Shown piece after piece: positions 20,872-33,587 of a stretch of 64,000 nt of DNA; within the stretch, counting starts at the first letter, position 1, and every line of letters begins with the position of its first letter. Origin of the DNA: Sycon ciliatum. Its lineage: Eukaryota > Porifera > Calcarea > Leucosolenida > Sycettidae. The position numbers were made by a program, and so were the translations under genes. The notes below the pieces were generated by a model that was given only the letters and a program-made list of their open reading frames with translations, ran no database searches and was not told the DNA's origin. The stretch is taken from NCBI RefSeq assembly GCF_964019385.1, contig NC_088646.1, positions 4,012,374-4,076,373 of the forward strand, written 5' to 3'.

Positions 20872-22271
20872 CCGTATTTTACCGGTTGTAAGTCGACCCC
20901 GGTTATAAGTCGACCTCCCTATCTGGAGGTCTCAATTCTGCGTTTTAAAGTTTTCACCGAAAGAAGCACTACTAACTACCTCCTGCTACTAACACATCAA
21001 CAAATCATGTAAACATTCCTTATTGGAGGATATAACGTCCCAATCCTTGAAAAAATCCAATAAACTGGCAAAATGTGTAAACATGGTGCACTCGTGCATG
21101 CAGTGCAGGTCATTTTTTGTAAGATACTGATAGTTCCCGGTTATAAGTCGAATCCCGGTTGTAAGTCGACCCCCACCCTTTCTCCTTCGCAGTGGCTTTT
21201 CGTTGGTGCAGTTTGTATTTTGGAGTTCTATGACATTTTGGGTCTAACATGATCATGGAAGAGTGCTCTTTCGACGAGAACAGGGCTTCAACTGTAGCTT
21301 TACAGCAGGAAAGAAAATCGATGCTGGTGGTCAGAGGGAAGACGTGATTGAACGATTTCTTGGCTGTTTTATGTTGGCAAGTCAAATATTCACCCTGCCG
21401 GGGCGTAGGCAGGTTAGTTTTTCTTCAGCTTCGGCCGTTTTACCTCTGCTGCTGAACAGCTAGATCCCTGGACGTCAACGGCCGGCCAAGCATGTCATTG
21501 TTACGTACGGCCGGCCTGCTGCGAGTGTTCATCCAAATAATAGTGTGATCTACAGCGGGGCTGCCAAGTTTGTCCATTGATGCTGTCCAGCCAACTTTGT
21601 TGCTGCGTCTTATCAGCCAAATCCAGTGTCATCTGCTGCGAATATGCCAAATTTGGCCATTGCTACTACTTCTAGTCCGTCACATACAGTATTATCTGCG
21701 GAGAATCTGCCAAATGATTCGTCCAGTGCAGCTGGTCAGCCAACCATTGTGGCATCTGCTGCAGGCCTGGTGAATGTTGCTGTTTGTCAGTCAACATGTA
21801 AAACCATCGACCATGTATAAGTAATCACTCGTACATTGTTCACAATGCAGTATGTTGCTGGGCACCCATATTCGCCCTTCACAGCCAGTCAGCCACTAAT
21901 TTTCCTGCTGGTGGTCATCCGTATATGCCTGCTTTGTCGGTCGGTCGGTACCCGTATGTCGCGTACTGCATTCAGTTGCGCATGTTGCCAGCTGCAACTA
22001 GCCAGCGAGTTATCTCACATCACGGTAATAATGGACGTACCTCACAGTGCTGCCCCTGCATGGGCTCTTTGGCCGCGTGAATGAGTGGAGAGATTTTCAC
22101 AAAAAATTCCGGGGTTCCAGTAAGTAGCGGCAACACCCCGACCGCTCAGCAAGCAACTTCTGCACAAGCAGCAAGATGTTGGGGCGTAGTGTGAGAGCCG
22201 GCGTCAATCTAAGTCTGGAGGCCGTGGAGAATGATCACGTAAAAGGTCGACTTACAACCGGAAAAATACGG
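20872..22271. mobile_element. 1.4-kb TA-flanked DNA transposon inserted in Penelope-like 2
   Basis: 27-bp terminal inverted repeats starting CCGTATTTT (20872-20898 and 22245-22271) differ at one base, and TA lies directly outside both ends. Removing the element and one TA gives a sequence that aligns without a gap to the uninterrupted copy near 15040. TA duplication points to Tc1/mariner or pogo. The largest internal ORFs are under 100 codons and no transposase was recognised, so it is probably non-autonomous. Motifs GGTTATAAGTCGA recur inside (20910, 21140). Confidence 0.8.
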
Positions 22272-22273
22272 TA

Positions 22274-22965
22274 CACAACATCATCAACACCAGCAACTGA
22301 TGAGAGACCATCCAAGAGGCTGAGATTGGAGTCATCTAGGATGTGGGAGAATGAACAGGCACAATCCGGATGCATTGAGGATGTGCCTGTGCGCCTCCAA
22401 CAGCATTCTCATCACCCGTGACCACCACCAGCTACTCCGCCAGCTACGTACCAGATGTGCCTACGACCTCCGCATACAAGGGGCGTAGCTAGGAATTTGG
22501 GAGTGCTTTCGTCATCACAAACAAGTGTCTTGGCTATGTTCGGGCATAACCTCAAGCCTCCAGGCCGAAGCCAAGGACATTGTCCATGACATGGCTGACG
22601 TTCAAACGGTGCATGAAACGATCGCCGGAGTACGCACTGCTGTGGACAGGCACCATGACCAATGGTACACGCAAGTGGAGTAGGTGTACTCCAAGATGAG
22701 TGTTGCTCCGTCTTTGCCACGGTCATGTGTTCACAGAGAAAATGTGGGCACCCCCTTAATCATAATCCTGGCTATGCCTCTGGACTTTGATGGAGCAGGA
22801 GGTCTGAAACGAACAGGGCGGACGGTGGAGGGAGCAGATGAGGATGAGCGGGCTCATGAGCCAGTGAGAGGAGGTGATGGAGAGGATGGTGATGACGAGG
22901 ATGATGGTAAAGTGGAGGAGGAGTGTGGTTGCGACCTGGAGGTTGCTGTAGAACTCTGCTGCATA
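22274..22965 (+). mobile_element. Penelope-like element 2, right arm continuation
   Basis: 22274-22480 is the inverted counterpart of about 14862-15060 and 22780-22965 that of about 14640-14800. The 22480-22780 segment between them has no match in the left arm and may be another insertion. Confidence 0.55.
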
Positions 22966-25900
22966 CAGGCATTTACAGGCAGTTGGTAGCCCATCCTGAA
23001 TGTTATCAGTCCTGCTCAGATTCTTGTTTCACTGTGATGTGCCGTTTAGAGGCAATCTACATTCACCTGTACAAGTCAGATTTGCGCGTGTATTCTTCTG
23101 CTGATATAACTTAGAACTGGCACCCGACTGCAATAATAATTTCTAGTCTTACACCCACATGTATGACAAACAAAAACAGTAACCTGGTAACAGCAATGGC
23201 ACCAACCAGGATGCAGCGGTTTGAATCGCAGCCAGTGAAAAGAGTCACGGGACAAAGTCTTTGTCTCGCCCACAAAGCCTGCAAGGACGGAAACAGTTTG
23301 ACCTGAACGAAGTCTTTTGGCCCTCCCAGACCCACAGCGGGTAGACGGAGCTTCGCCCAATGTTGGGAGATCTACCTCCACTGATAGGCTGTGATGGCTC
23401 TCGAGGACAAAACAAGCCACTGTCCCCAGCCGTCATCGGGTTGTTGGAGCGGACAGGTGAGCATTTCCGGATGCAAAACGACCGGAGACCTATGCATTTC
23501 ATCAAGCGTTGACGAGATGGCTAGTCGGCCAGGCAGGGTGATCGTCATCTGGCTAGTCGGCCAGGCAGGGTGATCGTCATCTGTTGCATGCTAATCACTA
23601 TAGTTATACTGCCGATCGTGGGTGTGGAAATCTGGTTGAGTCACGCGAGGTCGGGGCCGGCGTCCTCAGTGCGTACAGAACGTTGCATGCAGTGCACATG
23701 TTGATCATATGCATACTCACGGCTGCATGGCCAGCGCCCTGGGCCACTTGACCTCCGAACGGATTTCCATGTCCACGACAGTATTAGGACAGCAGTCATT
23801 TGGCCACGTCAGGCGAAATTACTGGTCAGTCGGCGACACGCATTTTTCACAAAAAATTGCGTTTCACCTGCTGGGAGAGTATTCGTGTCTCATCCTGAGC
23901 ACGTTTTTTCTTCTTTTTTTCAGCTCCAGTATAGCTGTATTTTTCATTGCAAAGCCATCCTCGATTGTTGTGTTCGTTGTTCAAACGAAGTGGACATTCA
24001 ATCATGAAGGCAGAGGACATAGGAGTCTGATTGGAGTTTCTCGTGGCATAGGACGGCCACACAGAGACAGTTTGGGATTTTCTGAATATAAAACACCGTA
24101 CGCACGATGCTGAGATCAATTTGTGTGATATCAAATTGTTTGTGATCTACCACTTCGAGCAGAACGGGATCCAAACACAAGCTTATCGACGGTTAGGCTA
24201 CCGACCTGACTGGACAAAATAATGATCCCTGGCTTCACCAGACACCAGAAGTCGGACACCATGTCCTTTGCCGCGACGTCCATCTCCAGAACTTCATCTT
24301 CGTCGTGAAAGGCTTGAAATACATTCAGCCGAGATTCGCGGTCTCACCCTTTCTCAGATCGAATCATTTTTTGTTGTAGCAGTTACAGGGCAGATCGCCC
24401 CGCCACTACTTCAACAGGGGATGGCTCCAAAGCATGCCTGGAACAAGCCATAACGAGGTTGCAAGCCACCCCTCTCAGCAAGAAATTCGAAATTTCAATG
24501 GTGGAAGATATACTATGAAGAGAATTTCAAAAAGTATGTTCCGCGGAGCGATCGCTCAACCTACGCATTCAAACTTTGCAGGGTGGTTCAGACATACATG
24601 CTAGGCATGGAAGATGATGGAACCACATGGGATGATATCATAGCTGACACACAGAGTCACACACACAGCAGATTCGTGTGCACAGATACTAAATTAGTGG
24701 ACGTCGTCATCTTCTTCCCGCTGATCTCAAATGTACTATGACGTGCTATTTCGCCTGACGATCGAGAGCTAGTATGATAGCTTCTGCTCATAGAGCCACA
24801 ACATGTGTCCATGGACGCACAGAATGCATGCTAGTAAAACACTCCTTATTACACACCCAGTACACCTTCATTGCACACTCACTACACATTCATTACACAT
24901 CCACTACCCACCCTGATGAACGCTGGCATGATGAGCATCTCACTGGCTGGTCCAGTCCATCTCACTCACTCACTGCGTATGCATCCTAGCGATGGACTGT
25001 CACAACACACATGGTGACGTCATGCTGTTAGTCACTGCTGCAACTGAACAGTCAACAGTCAACACATCACAGAAAAGAGATGGGTATAAGCCCCTGCCCT
25101 GGTCATGCCCCTTGTCCCCAGCCTGTCCTCCGGACTGATTATTAGCTACATTTTTTTGAGTTACTGAGTAGGACCGGCACCCCAAACCGGTAGTACAAGT
25201 TATCTACATCGCCAAGGAGAACGTTGAGAATGCAGAGGTCTACATTATTATTACTCATTAGCGCAACACACTGCTCACTGACTGAGGTCTGCAGAGGGGT
25301 GCACCGGTATGTATGTGTGAAGGTACACAGTGCTTGTTCGCTACAGTGGCAAGGGTCGAAAACAAGAGAATGAAGGTTACGCCACTAGCATTCACAGACA
25401 ACCAGCAACAGGAGGCCATACCCCCCCCCCCCCCCCCCCCCCGAGGGCCAGGAAGCGGACGTAAGGACTTTCATCGAGCGCTGGGCCATGGGGCAATCCA
25501 GTCAGTGCGCACTGCAGTCATGCCATGGGGAGTTACCATGGTTACCGGTATTGGTTTTTTTTGGACTCTTGATAACACTGAACAGACAGTCCACATCACG
25601 GTGCATGTACCTACCTCTCGCCCAGTCAAAGGCCCAGGTTCCTCTGCCGTCTGTCCTCCCGAAGCCTTGTGAAGGAAACACGACTGGAACAAGCACGGGT
25701 GCGGATGACCTGGTAACTGCTTTGCTGACATGACTAGTCGACTGCTGCTTGAAGACAAGCACAACTGAATCTGGGAAAGATGACTCCAGTTTAGTAGCGC
25801 TTCCACACAATCTAAACTCAGAAGCGAAGCAAGCGCTGTGCACTGCGTGGAATAACCACCATGCCCGTGTACGTCCGTACTTCGCCAACGCCGCGGCACT

Positions 25901-26467
25901 CGAGCTTGGCTAGGCATGTATGTCTGGCCATTATGGCTCGGACCCGAGTCCAGAGCGGACGAATGACCCGACAACACGGTCGACACGCAAGGCCGCAAAC
26001 TCCTGCTAGTAGCTCAGCTGAATACGGACGAGCGCAACCGCATAACTATTATGTCCTAATATTCCTAGAATTCAAGCAGCTCGAGCTTTCCACTGACCAG
26101 TACATTCTGTGACTCGACAAACAGGCACCGTGACGTGAGTGGAGACGGAAGAAAAAGACTTCGACTGCAACAAGACTAGTAGTACTAGTAGTAGTGTAGT
26201 TTGAGCCTAGCATGTGGAGTGCTACTTTTGCTACCTACCGTTTGGTCGCCCACTGCCGCACTGGCAAGGGCCAATGCTCTAGCACCAATCGATCCTTATG
26301 GAGTTATGTTGCCATCGTAATGGTCGACCTCTACTTGTAATTATTATTTGCAGACGCCCCCGGCTGATCCACACCCCCGCAGATCCTGGTAAATCTACTA
26401 CTGCCGGCTACTATCGAAGTAGATCTACGGTACGAGTCGTAGATGTAGTGAGTAGTCACTACTCACA
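22966..26467. other. No gene recognised
   Basis: Only short ORFs without family resemblance. It contains a 32-bp tandem duplication (23519-23582) and a run of 22 C at 25421-25442, which may carry length errors. Confidence 0.4.
23519..23582. repeat. 32-bp tandem duplication
   Basis: Two copies of a unit starting GGCTAGTCGGCCAGGCAGGG. Confidence 0.9.
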
Positions 26468-26556
26468 GCATGGACCTAAGGCTAAGTCCTTGTAACACTA
26501 CTAGTAGATCTACTACTACAGTACTAGTGTTACAAGCCAACAAGGTCCATGCTGTT
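26468..26556. repeat. Imperfect inverted repeat
   Basis: CAGCATGGACCT and CTTGTAACACTA on the left face TAGTGTTACAAG and AAGGTCCATGCTG on the right. Foldback remnant of unknown origin. Confidence 0.6.
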
Positions 26557-26969
26557 TAGACCATCAGCGACCGCGCTACGAACTCAGCAGTGTAGATCTA
26601 CATCAGTCATCAGTTGTGGCCAAAGAAATTCAACCCACGTGCCGAAAGCGGTGCCAACTTACTTCCAAGGCTTATGCGGCCGCTGTGGCCCTCGGATCAT
26701 TTTTGCGAACATGCAAGATATCATCGAAGTGGAAACGCGGCGCTACTTTTGACTTGGATCAGTAGTTCTCAGTTTCTTTGTTGCCATCTTCAATAGGTCC
26801 GTCAAATAGCAGTACAGTCATGTAATAGCTCCTCTCTCAGTTTGTGTCGTGCACTCCTAAACTAGGCTAAAGAGGTTGATTTATCTCATAGCTTGTGATC
26901 GTGTTTTCACTAGCACCTATATCTCTCACTCTCAGCTAGCTCTCCGATTGTGTTGCATTTCTTTACTTC

Positions 26970-27092
26970 ATAAAAAGTAAAAAAGACTAAGGAACTACAA
27001 GTTAGTTACACTATAATGTCCAACCAGTGGTGTTTAATTAATAGTGGACATTATAGTGTAACTTGTAGTTCCTTGGTCCTTTTTACTTTTTA
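26970..27092. mobile_element. Palindromic foldback element, 123 bp
   Basis: Arms of about 50 bp (26970-27022 and 27044-27092) are complementary with few mismatches around a 21-bp loop. No coding capacity; MITE-like. Target duplication not clear. Confidence 0.6.
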
Positions 27093-27421
27093 TAAATAAT
27101 GCTTGGCTCTCCATCCGAGTTCATTCTTTACTTCACTGCATCCTTTTAGTACCGGTATGGTATTTCATTAGTTTTGGCTTCGCCAGTACAATCCTTCTGC
27201 TGAGTACATGGCGTTAACATCTTTCTTGCCTCCCAGGAAACTTTTCCATTATTCGGGAGAAGAGAAACTAAAGGTAAAGCGTTGTTGCCGTTACTCGGAG
27301 TTTCATGCGTTAGCGATCATCAGGCGGCACTGACTACAATATCCTAAGGATGTGTTTGATATACATGTACATGTAGGCTGCAGCAAAACGTGGGTAACAC
27401 ATCGTATCATTATGATCATTA

Positions 27422-27680
27422 TCATTCGGATTGCTGTGGCAACAATGTCACGCCGTTCTGTCCTTGTCTCTGTCCAGCGCTTGGCCTGTCATGCTGCATT
27501 AGCTTGTCTGCTCCATTTGCCATTTTCACGCTGTCCGCCCATTTGACTGCTGGTTGTCCGCTCTTTCTTATCCCCGACACCATGCCCTCAATCAGATCGT
27601 TCTCCAGGCTACATCCACTCGTGTTATGTCCGTAATACTGGAATCTCCTGCCATGGATTCTGTCCGCTAAACCCGATCTC
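27422..27680 (-). mobile_element. LINE C-terminal fragment
   Basis: Minus-strand reading FQYYGHN...LENDLIEGMVSG followed by KWADSV resembles the tail of RT proteins in RTE- or jockey-type LINEs. No RT core remains. Confidence 0.5.
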
Positions 27681-28640
27681 TCCATGCTCCAGGATATTCT
27701 TGTATGTTTGTGGGTAACACAGCGTGAATAAATGATATGTGCCAATAGTGCAACGTGCATATGTGAGAGGAAAGGAGAAAGATATGGTTTGGCCAGCGCC
27801 CACAGCATAAAAAGGTTCTGAACCCACACCACTGAGCGACTCGTCTGCGAGGTTTGAAAGGTAATGTGAAGGCTGAGGTGGGAATTTAAAAAGGTAATAC
27901 TTGTCGTTATGCACTTGGCAACCAGCAGCTCGACCATATGAAAGCTAAACAAACCGTATCGTGAATAAACGCGGGGTAGGACAAGGTCATTGGGTCAGCC
28001 ATTGTACGGTGTTAGCTGCTGAAGAGCGGAGTAGAAAGAGGTCCCGAAGAAGGACACTGGTCTGGCGCAAGACGCAACGAAAAACAATAATATTATTGGT
28101 AACCAAAAAAACTATCCGTATTGAATGCACGTTTGCTGATCCTGATCAGGCGATCATACTCTGTGGTGCGAACTGCGAAGGCAAATGCATTACTCCAAGA
28201 GTATGATAATAATAATTTATTATAATCCCGGGGGGGGGGGGGGGGGTATGTGCTCTTGATTGCTCGCATACACTTGCAGTAGTGATTGTACAGTGTACGC
28301 AAGAGTGGATAAGTAGAACGCACACCGGTATGTCTAGGTCAGGTTTTCACGAGTCGACGGTGACCGGTATAATCATAGTCATGTAATTAAAATATGTACA
28401 TGGTATTTACATGGTGCTTAGCTTGGCACCAACTTTCCTTGGAGGGCTGCAACTTGTAGTTTAAAGTACAGGTGATCTTCTGTGATCAAGCCAAGGTATG
28501 GTACGCTCACAGTTGGGAAAATACTGAATGCCGTCAAGCATTAGGGGACGCTGTGGCTAGCGGGAGTGGTCGGAGTGCGGATATGCACGTACCGGCACTG
28601 TGTTTTTTTTCTGTTTTTTTTCTACAAAATCCACATATCT
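27681..28640. other. No gene recognised
   Basis: Short ORFs only. It includes a run of 17 G at 28230-28246 next to (AAT)-rich sequence. Confidence 0.4.
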
Positions 28641-29583
28641 CCAGACACTGGGGTGAATGATGGAGTGTGGTGGTGGGGCCCATTAAGCTCCGCCGACCAG
28701 AGGTCTCGGCTTCATAGCTCCATGGACGCACCAAAGGGATATTGGGTGGGGAGGATTGAATTGAAAAAGAAAACAGAAGAAAGAAAATGGAAAGATTGTA
28801 TTGCTCAGTGAGCAAAAGAATAAGTTGAGTATTGATGTGAACGCTGTTAGACTTTTAAATTCAAGAGGAGACTGCCCGTGAGGAGAGATTACATGTACAA
28901 GCAGGGTAGGACACTGTACCCTCTTACTCGCGTATGCTATGAGTGGCCCAGTGCCAGTTCGTTCTGAGGAGATGGTGATAAGCTGCTGTCTTGAACTTTT
29001 GGATGTTCTTTGGGTGAAATGGGTGGGGAATGATAGAGGTAGGCAGCTGGTTCCAAATTGGGATGACGGAGTGGGGAAAGGCTCGGCTCACATTGTTCCG
29101 GGAATTGGCAGGAAGAACATTCTGTAACTGATGGGGATGCGCGGTGGACAGTCGTACAGCCTGGCGGGTGAGGCGTGTGGTCCTGGGTTGGTGTGTCGGG
29201 GGTGGAGCCATTCTCGAGAGAAGAGCGGGAGAATTATCGCAAAGGGCTTTATACAGGAGGCAGAGGGCAGCGATGGTGCGGCGAATTATGAGGCTAGGAA
29301 GCCAGCATTGCGGATGTATTGCCTTGATGGCTCGCTCCTGCACCCAGTCCAGCCGAATCAAGTGGGAAGGAGCTGCCCCCATCCAGACGATTGGGCAGTA
29401 CTCCATAACCGGCCGGACAAAGGCTTTGTAGGCTCGAAGCCGGGCAGGAATAGTCAGCAAGTGAAATGCCTTGCGCAAGGCTCCAAGTCTCTGCGTTGCT
29501 CGGACTACAACAGTTCGGATATGCTGGCTGAATTTTAGCTGATGGTCAAACGTGACGCCGAGTACTTTGATGGAGGGCTGCTC

Positions 29584-30267
29584 CTAAACAGGAGTTCCAT
29601 TGAAGACAATGGGGGGTATTGGCCAGTCCCGACGATGGTGGGAAATTGTAAGGGCCTGAGATTTGGCTGGCTCGAACTGCACTTTCCAATCCGAGCCCCA
29701 ACTGGATACTAGGTCGACAGCAGCTTGGAGTACTCTAGCGTTGTCAGGAACAGCAGCGAGCGTTGCAATTTCGGCGTATAGGGTTGTGTCATCGGCGAAT
29801 GAGGCAAGGTTGGAGCCGATTGGGAGGTGGTCTTCAAGGTCGTTGACGTAGACCAAGAATAAGGTGGGCCCCAGGATACTGCCCTGTGGCACCCCAGCCT
29901 TAACTGGGCGTCTGGCTGATGTCTGGCCGGAGATGAGGACTTGAAGTGTGCGGTTGCAGAGGTAGTCTTGGAGCCACCGATGCAGGTCTCCCGAGATGCC
30001 ATACACTCTAGCCTTGTGCAACACACCAGTGTGAGACACCCGGTCAAATGCTCCAGCAATGTCGATGGCCAGCACTCGAGAAGCTCCTTTATCTCCGGCG
30101 GTGTGCACCCACTGGTGGTGGAGAGCAGTCAGCAGGTCTGCTGCACTGTGGCCGCGACGGAATCCAAATTGCCGTTCTGACAGGACGTGATTCGTCTCCA
30201 TGAAGTTGCTCATTGCCCTGTTGACTATGGTCTCCATGACCTTGGAGAGGATGCTCAGTAACGACAC
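29584..30267 (-). pseudogene. RT domain segment of LINE C
   Basis: 227 codons covering the RT fingers and palm: ERQFGFRRGHS, AFDRVSH, GVPQGSILGP and FADDTTLYA. It ends at an in-frame TAG, and the same frame continues below to 28924, so the stop is a single nonsense change. The upstream part is on the other side of the Helitron. Confidence 0.8.
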
Positions 30268-30375
30268 TGGTCGATAGTTTGATGGCGACGATTTAGACTT
30301 GCGCTTGTGGACTGGAACTACGTTTGCAACCTTCCACTGTTGTGGCTGGATACCGGAGCGAAGACAGCATGTAAA

Positions 30376-31015
30376 TCTTTACTTATAAAAGAGAGGCACC
30401 TGTGACGTGTGTCTGTGTGTGTGTGTGTGTGTGTCACGCTCCTTATACTAGAAGAGGCACCTGTGACGTGTGTTTTTGTGTCACGCTGAAGCGCTGCGGA
30501 GCAGCGCTGCCCTGGCCCTGAGCACGCGAAGCGTGCGAACAGTGTAGCACAGTTACAGTCAGTGTAGCTAGCGGCCGCAGAAGCACTGAGCACGCGAAGC
30601 GTGCGAATCGTGTACCTAGGCCATAGGTAGCACTAGCAGCCGCACAAGCGCTGCGGACCACGTGAACCATTCTCTGCAAATAGAAACATCTGCAACAAAA
30701 GGATACAAAAGATCTGCACTGACTGCACTCTGCATCTGATCTGCAGTGAAGAGCGCATCGCACTTTTGTTCGTAAGTTTATGAATTTTTTGAGCCGCTTC
30801 ATCCGCCACCAGGTGATGGACAACCCTGACCAGCCTCCCGAAGGCGTAACAGACGTCCCTCCTTCTCCTTCCAACCATGAAGAACCTCCCTCATGCTCAC
30901 CAGGACTTCAGCGGTCTGGCCACCACCACGTGCTGAGCACGTGTGCTGTTCATGTACTTGCTTCACCCGCATATGCCACATTCGGCCAGGCAACGCTGGC
31001 CGGGGGTGCTGCTAG
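30376..31015 (+). mobile_element. Non-autonomous Helitron, 640 bp
   Basis: The 5' end is TCTTTACTTATAAAAG. The 3' end is CTAG at 31012-31015, preceded by a perfect GGCCAG/CTGGCC hairpin (30984-31001) 10 nt upstream. It lies between A (30375) and T (31016) with no target duplication. These are the defining Helitron end features. The host LINE frame is continuous across the site. The first ~70 bp are duplicated: a second TCCTTATACTAGAAGAGGC start lies near 30439. No Rep/helicase is encoded. Confidence 0.85.
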
Positions 31016-32167
31016 TAGTTTAGAAAGCGGCCGTGCCAATTCTGCAGAGCAAGCTTTCAAGACGCGGGCAGGTATCCCATCTGGACCAGTGGCCTTGGTG
31101 GGGTTGAGCTGGCGGAGAGTTCGCTCGACTGTGGTTTCGCGAAACCGGACGGTGCAGAGGTTGCGGTCAGTACGTGGTCGGACGTAAGGAAATGGAGGGG
31201 ATAGGTCGTCTGCCCCTAGACTGCATTTGTTGGCGAAGTGTTCGGCCATGCACTCTGCTTTGCTGCGGTTGGTGTCGTGCTCCGTACCATCGGTGCTGCG
31301 GAGAGTAGGTATGGATGGGCTGTTTCCGTGGCCAGAGGCCTTCTTGATGGTTCGCCACCATTCACCAGACGCCATACACCCAGAGGCTAACTTCTGCGCC
31401 AGGCTTGCTGTGAATGCCTGCTTGGCAGTTGCCAGGCAATGGTTAGCCGAGTGCTTGGCGACATTGTAACGGGCTTGCAGCTGGGCACTTGACCGGTCGG
31501 CGCAGAGTCTCCTCCATGCTCTTTGTTTCTGTGCTACAGCCTCAGTGCATTCCGGTGTCCACCAAGAGGGGTTAGATGGTTTCATGCACAACTGCTTAGA
31601 CGGTATGTATCGGCGCATTCCTTCCAGAATATTCTGGGTCAAGTGCATACACATTGCATCAGGATCATCACTGACAGTGGACTGCCAATCTGTAGTTCTA
31701 AAGAAGTGGCGGAGTCTGTCCCAGTCTGCGCGTTGGTAACGCCAGACAGTTCTGGTCACTGGTGGTTCCTCTGCTGTGCTTACATGAAAGTCAGCTAGGA
31801 CACAGGCATGGTCAGAGTTTCCCAGAGGTGCTAAGGTATTGACGGTCGCATCTCCCGGTAGGTCAGTCATTATTAAGTCGAGTGGGTTAAGGCCCCTGGT
31901 GGGCTCATGCACGTGCTGCTCCAAGCAGTGAAAAGCACACATGTCTTCAGTGTACACACCTGCATGAGTTGTCTTGGTGCTGCCGAGCCAATCCACGTTG
32001 TGTACGTTAAAATCTCCAGCCAATACCACATATTGACAAGATTTACGGGCCAGGTCTATGCCAGCACTGATGGCTTCAAGGGTACTGATGTCATTGTCGT
32101 GGCAGGAGCCAGAGCGATATGCAGCACACACAGCCATGCACTGACTTCTTATCCACAGTTCTGACAC
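31016..32167 (-). pseudogene. Endonuclease and linker segment of LINE C
   Basis: The LINE part of a 405-codon frame. It holds the APE endonuclease core (LAGDFNVHNVDW; NPLDLIMTDLP; GNSDHACV) and the linker leading to RT (TKATGPDGIPA, LARPLSKL). The endonuclease N-terminus (32168-32429) is in another frame owing to a frameshift. The frame runs on past 31016 into the Helitron, where the last residues are not LINE-derived. Confidence 0.8.
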
Positions 32168-32439
32168 TCAGCCATATTAGCTCCTCATTACCGACCTGGA
32201 TGTCATCGAGTTCTCGGAGGGCCAGACTGGCTTTAACCCAAACCGCAACTCCTCCTCCATGAGCTGTTCGATCCTTTCGCAGTGGGGAGTAGTACCCAGG
32301 CAAGGACAGTTCGGAATCAGTAGCCTTCTCAGGGGTTAGCTTGCTCTCTGTGACAATGGCAATGTCAGTGTCTTTGTTGTATTGAGTTTGAGCCCCCGCT
32401 CTCAGACAAAAAATGGGCAACATTAGCAATGTCTCTTTC

Positions 32440-32605
32440 TAAGGTACATGGAACTCCGGCTTTCTCTGTGTTTGTGCATGGGCTGCATAGTAGTGCAGTA
32501 TCATCTGGCATTCTGTGTACAGCAACGTGGTCGGCTGCCTAACACGACGGGGCAGGGAATGGGTATAGATCGTGAATAGTAGTGGTCCCAGGGTGGGCTA
32601 ATTAC
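32440..32605 (-). mobile_element. Small RT fragment of another LINE
   Basis: Minus-strand reading contains LGPLLFTIYTHSLP, the RT motif following the conserved GxxLGPLLF block. Short, degraded and not continuous with LINE C. Confidence 0.4.
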
Positions 32606-32720
32606 TTACTAGCCTGTTTGACCTTTTTTGGGTGCAGTCCTGTCACTCGAGTTGAACCTTGGTGTGAAAGTTGTCGCCTGCTGGCGTGGTGACCAGGTGA
32701 TTTGGGCACCCAGGAGCACG

Positions 32721-33045
32721 TGACCGCTTGTTCAACCATGTTCGATTGGGAATAAAGGAGGAACGCTGCATCGCAGCCTTTTCGGACCAAACCCAGTGGA
32801 CTCAGCGTCCAAAAGACTACAACATATGGGCCAATCGCGGTCATCCGTGCTTTTATAAGAACGAAATGGCGCTTTTAGTGACATTTTGCATACAAATCCC
32901 CATCTCGTAGCCTGAGTCGTAGGGCGCAGTCACCCAGTTTCGGTGGAAGTGCGCGAGTTCGATTGGGATTCAAGTAGGAAGGGAGCGTCTCAGCTTTCTC
33001 GGACCAAGACCATTCGACTCAGCACCCCGAAGACTACAACTGGTG
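32721..33045. repeat. Two diverged copies of a SINE-like repeat
   Basis: 32744-32822 and 32968-33042 align as direct repeats (GTTCGATTGGGA at one end, GACTACAAC at the other). GTTCGATTGGG resembles a tRNA B box and an A-box-like stretch lies near 32912-32930. tRNA-derived SINE is possible, not proven. Confidence 0.4.
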
Positions 33046-33229
33046 AAATTTTAATTTTTGCCTTAACTTCCCCTTAATGCGTTGATGGCACCTAGCTCAA
33101 AATCTGTAATGAGAGTGGACGGCTGCAAAGCGTCCGTTCCGAGTCTCGAGGAGAACTTGGAGTACTTGCTCGTACATTGCCTCCGTCTTGTTCGGTAGAA
33201 TTGAATTGAATTGAGTGTCGGTGAATAGT

Positions 33230-33321
33230 GCATTCTGTGAGACTGGCACTCTGTGAAGTGTCATTCTGTGAGTTGGGAATCTGTGAAACGTCACATGGTG
33301 AAATTGGATTCTGTGAACTGA
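33230..33321. repeat. Irregular short tandem repeat
   Basis: Five or six copies of a ~16-bp motif around ATTCTGTGAA with strong drift. Confidence 0.6.
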
Positions 33322-33587
33322 GGCTGTCGCATAACCCTCAACGCTCAAGGCTGCTTAGACTTACCACTCAAGTTACCAGTGTTTTTGTTTGTTTTTGTTT
33401 TATGTTTTTTTTACTAAGTCCACTATGCATGCTCCCGAATAACTTATGATGCGGAAAGTGGTGGCGGGGCCCTGCTGCTCAGCCGACCTTGGCGGTCTCG
33501 GCGTCTGCACACTGCACAGACAAAGCGCGCCAGGAAAAATAGAGAAGGGCATAAGAAACTTCACTTCTCAACTCCAAAAGAAGATAC

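Larger units (their letters stand above)
28641..32429 (-). mobile_element. LINE C: CR1/jockey-type element, split by a Helitron
   Basis: Minus-strand APE-type endonuclease (TESKLT near 32340, AGDFN near 32020, SDHACVL near 31800), linker, RT (GVPQGSILGP near 29890, FADDT near 29790) and C-terminal region ending at 28924. The 5' end is truncated at the start of the endonuclease. Damage: one frameshift near 32150, one TAG near 29586, and the Helitron at 30376-31015. When the Helitron is set aside the frame is continuous across the joint (SKLF..CLRSGIQP), so the LINE was still intact there when it was hit. The 3' edge near 28641 is approximate. Confidence 0.85.

Noticed and set aside
24240-24720. 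Possible coding remnants on the plus strand
   Set aside because: Frames are broken and I could not match them to any family.
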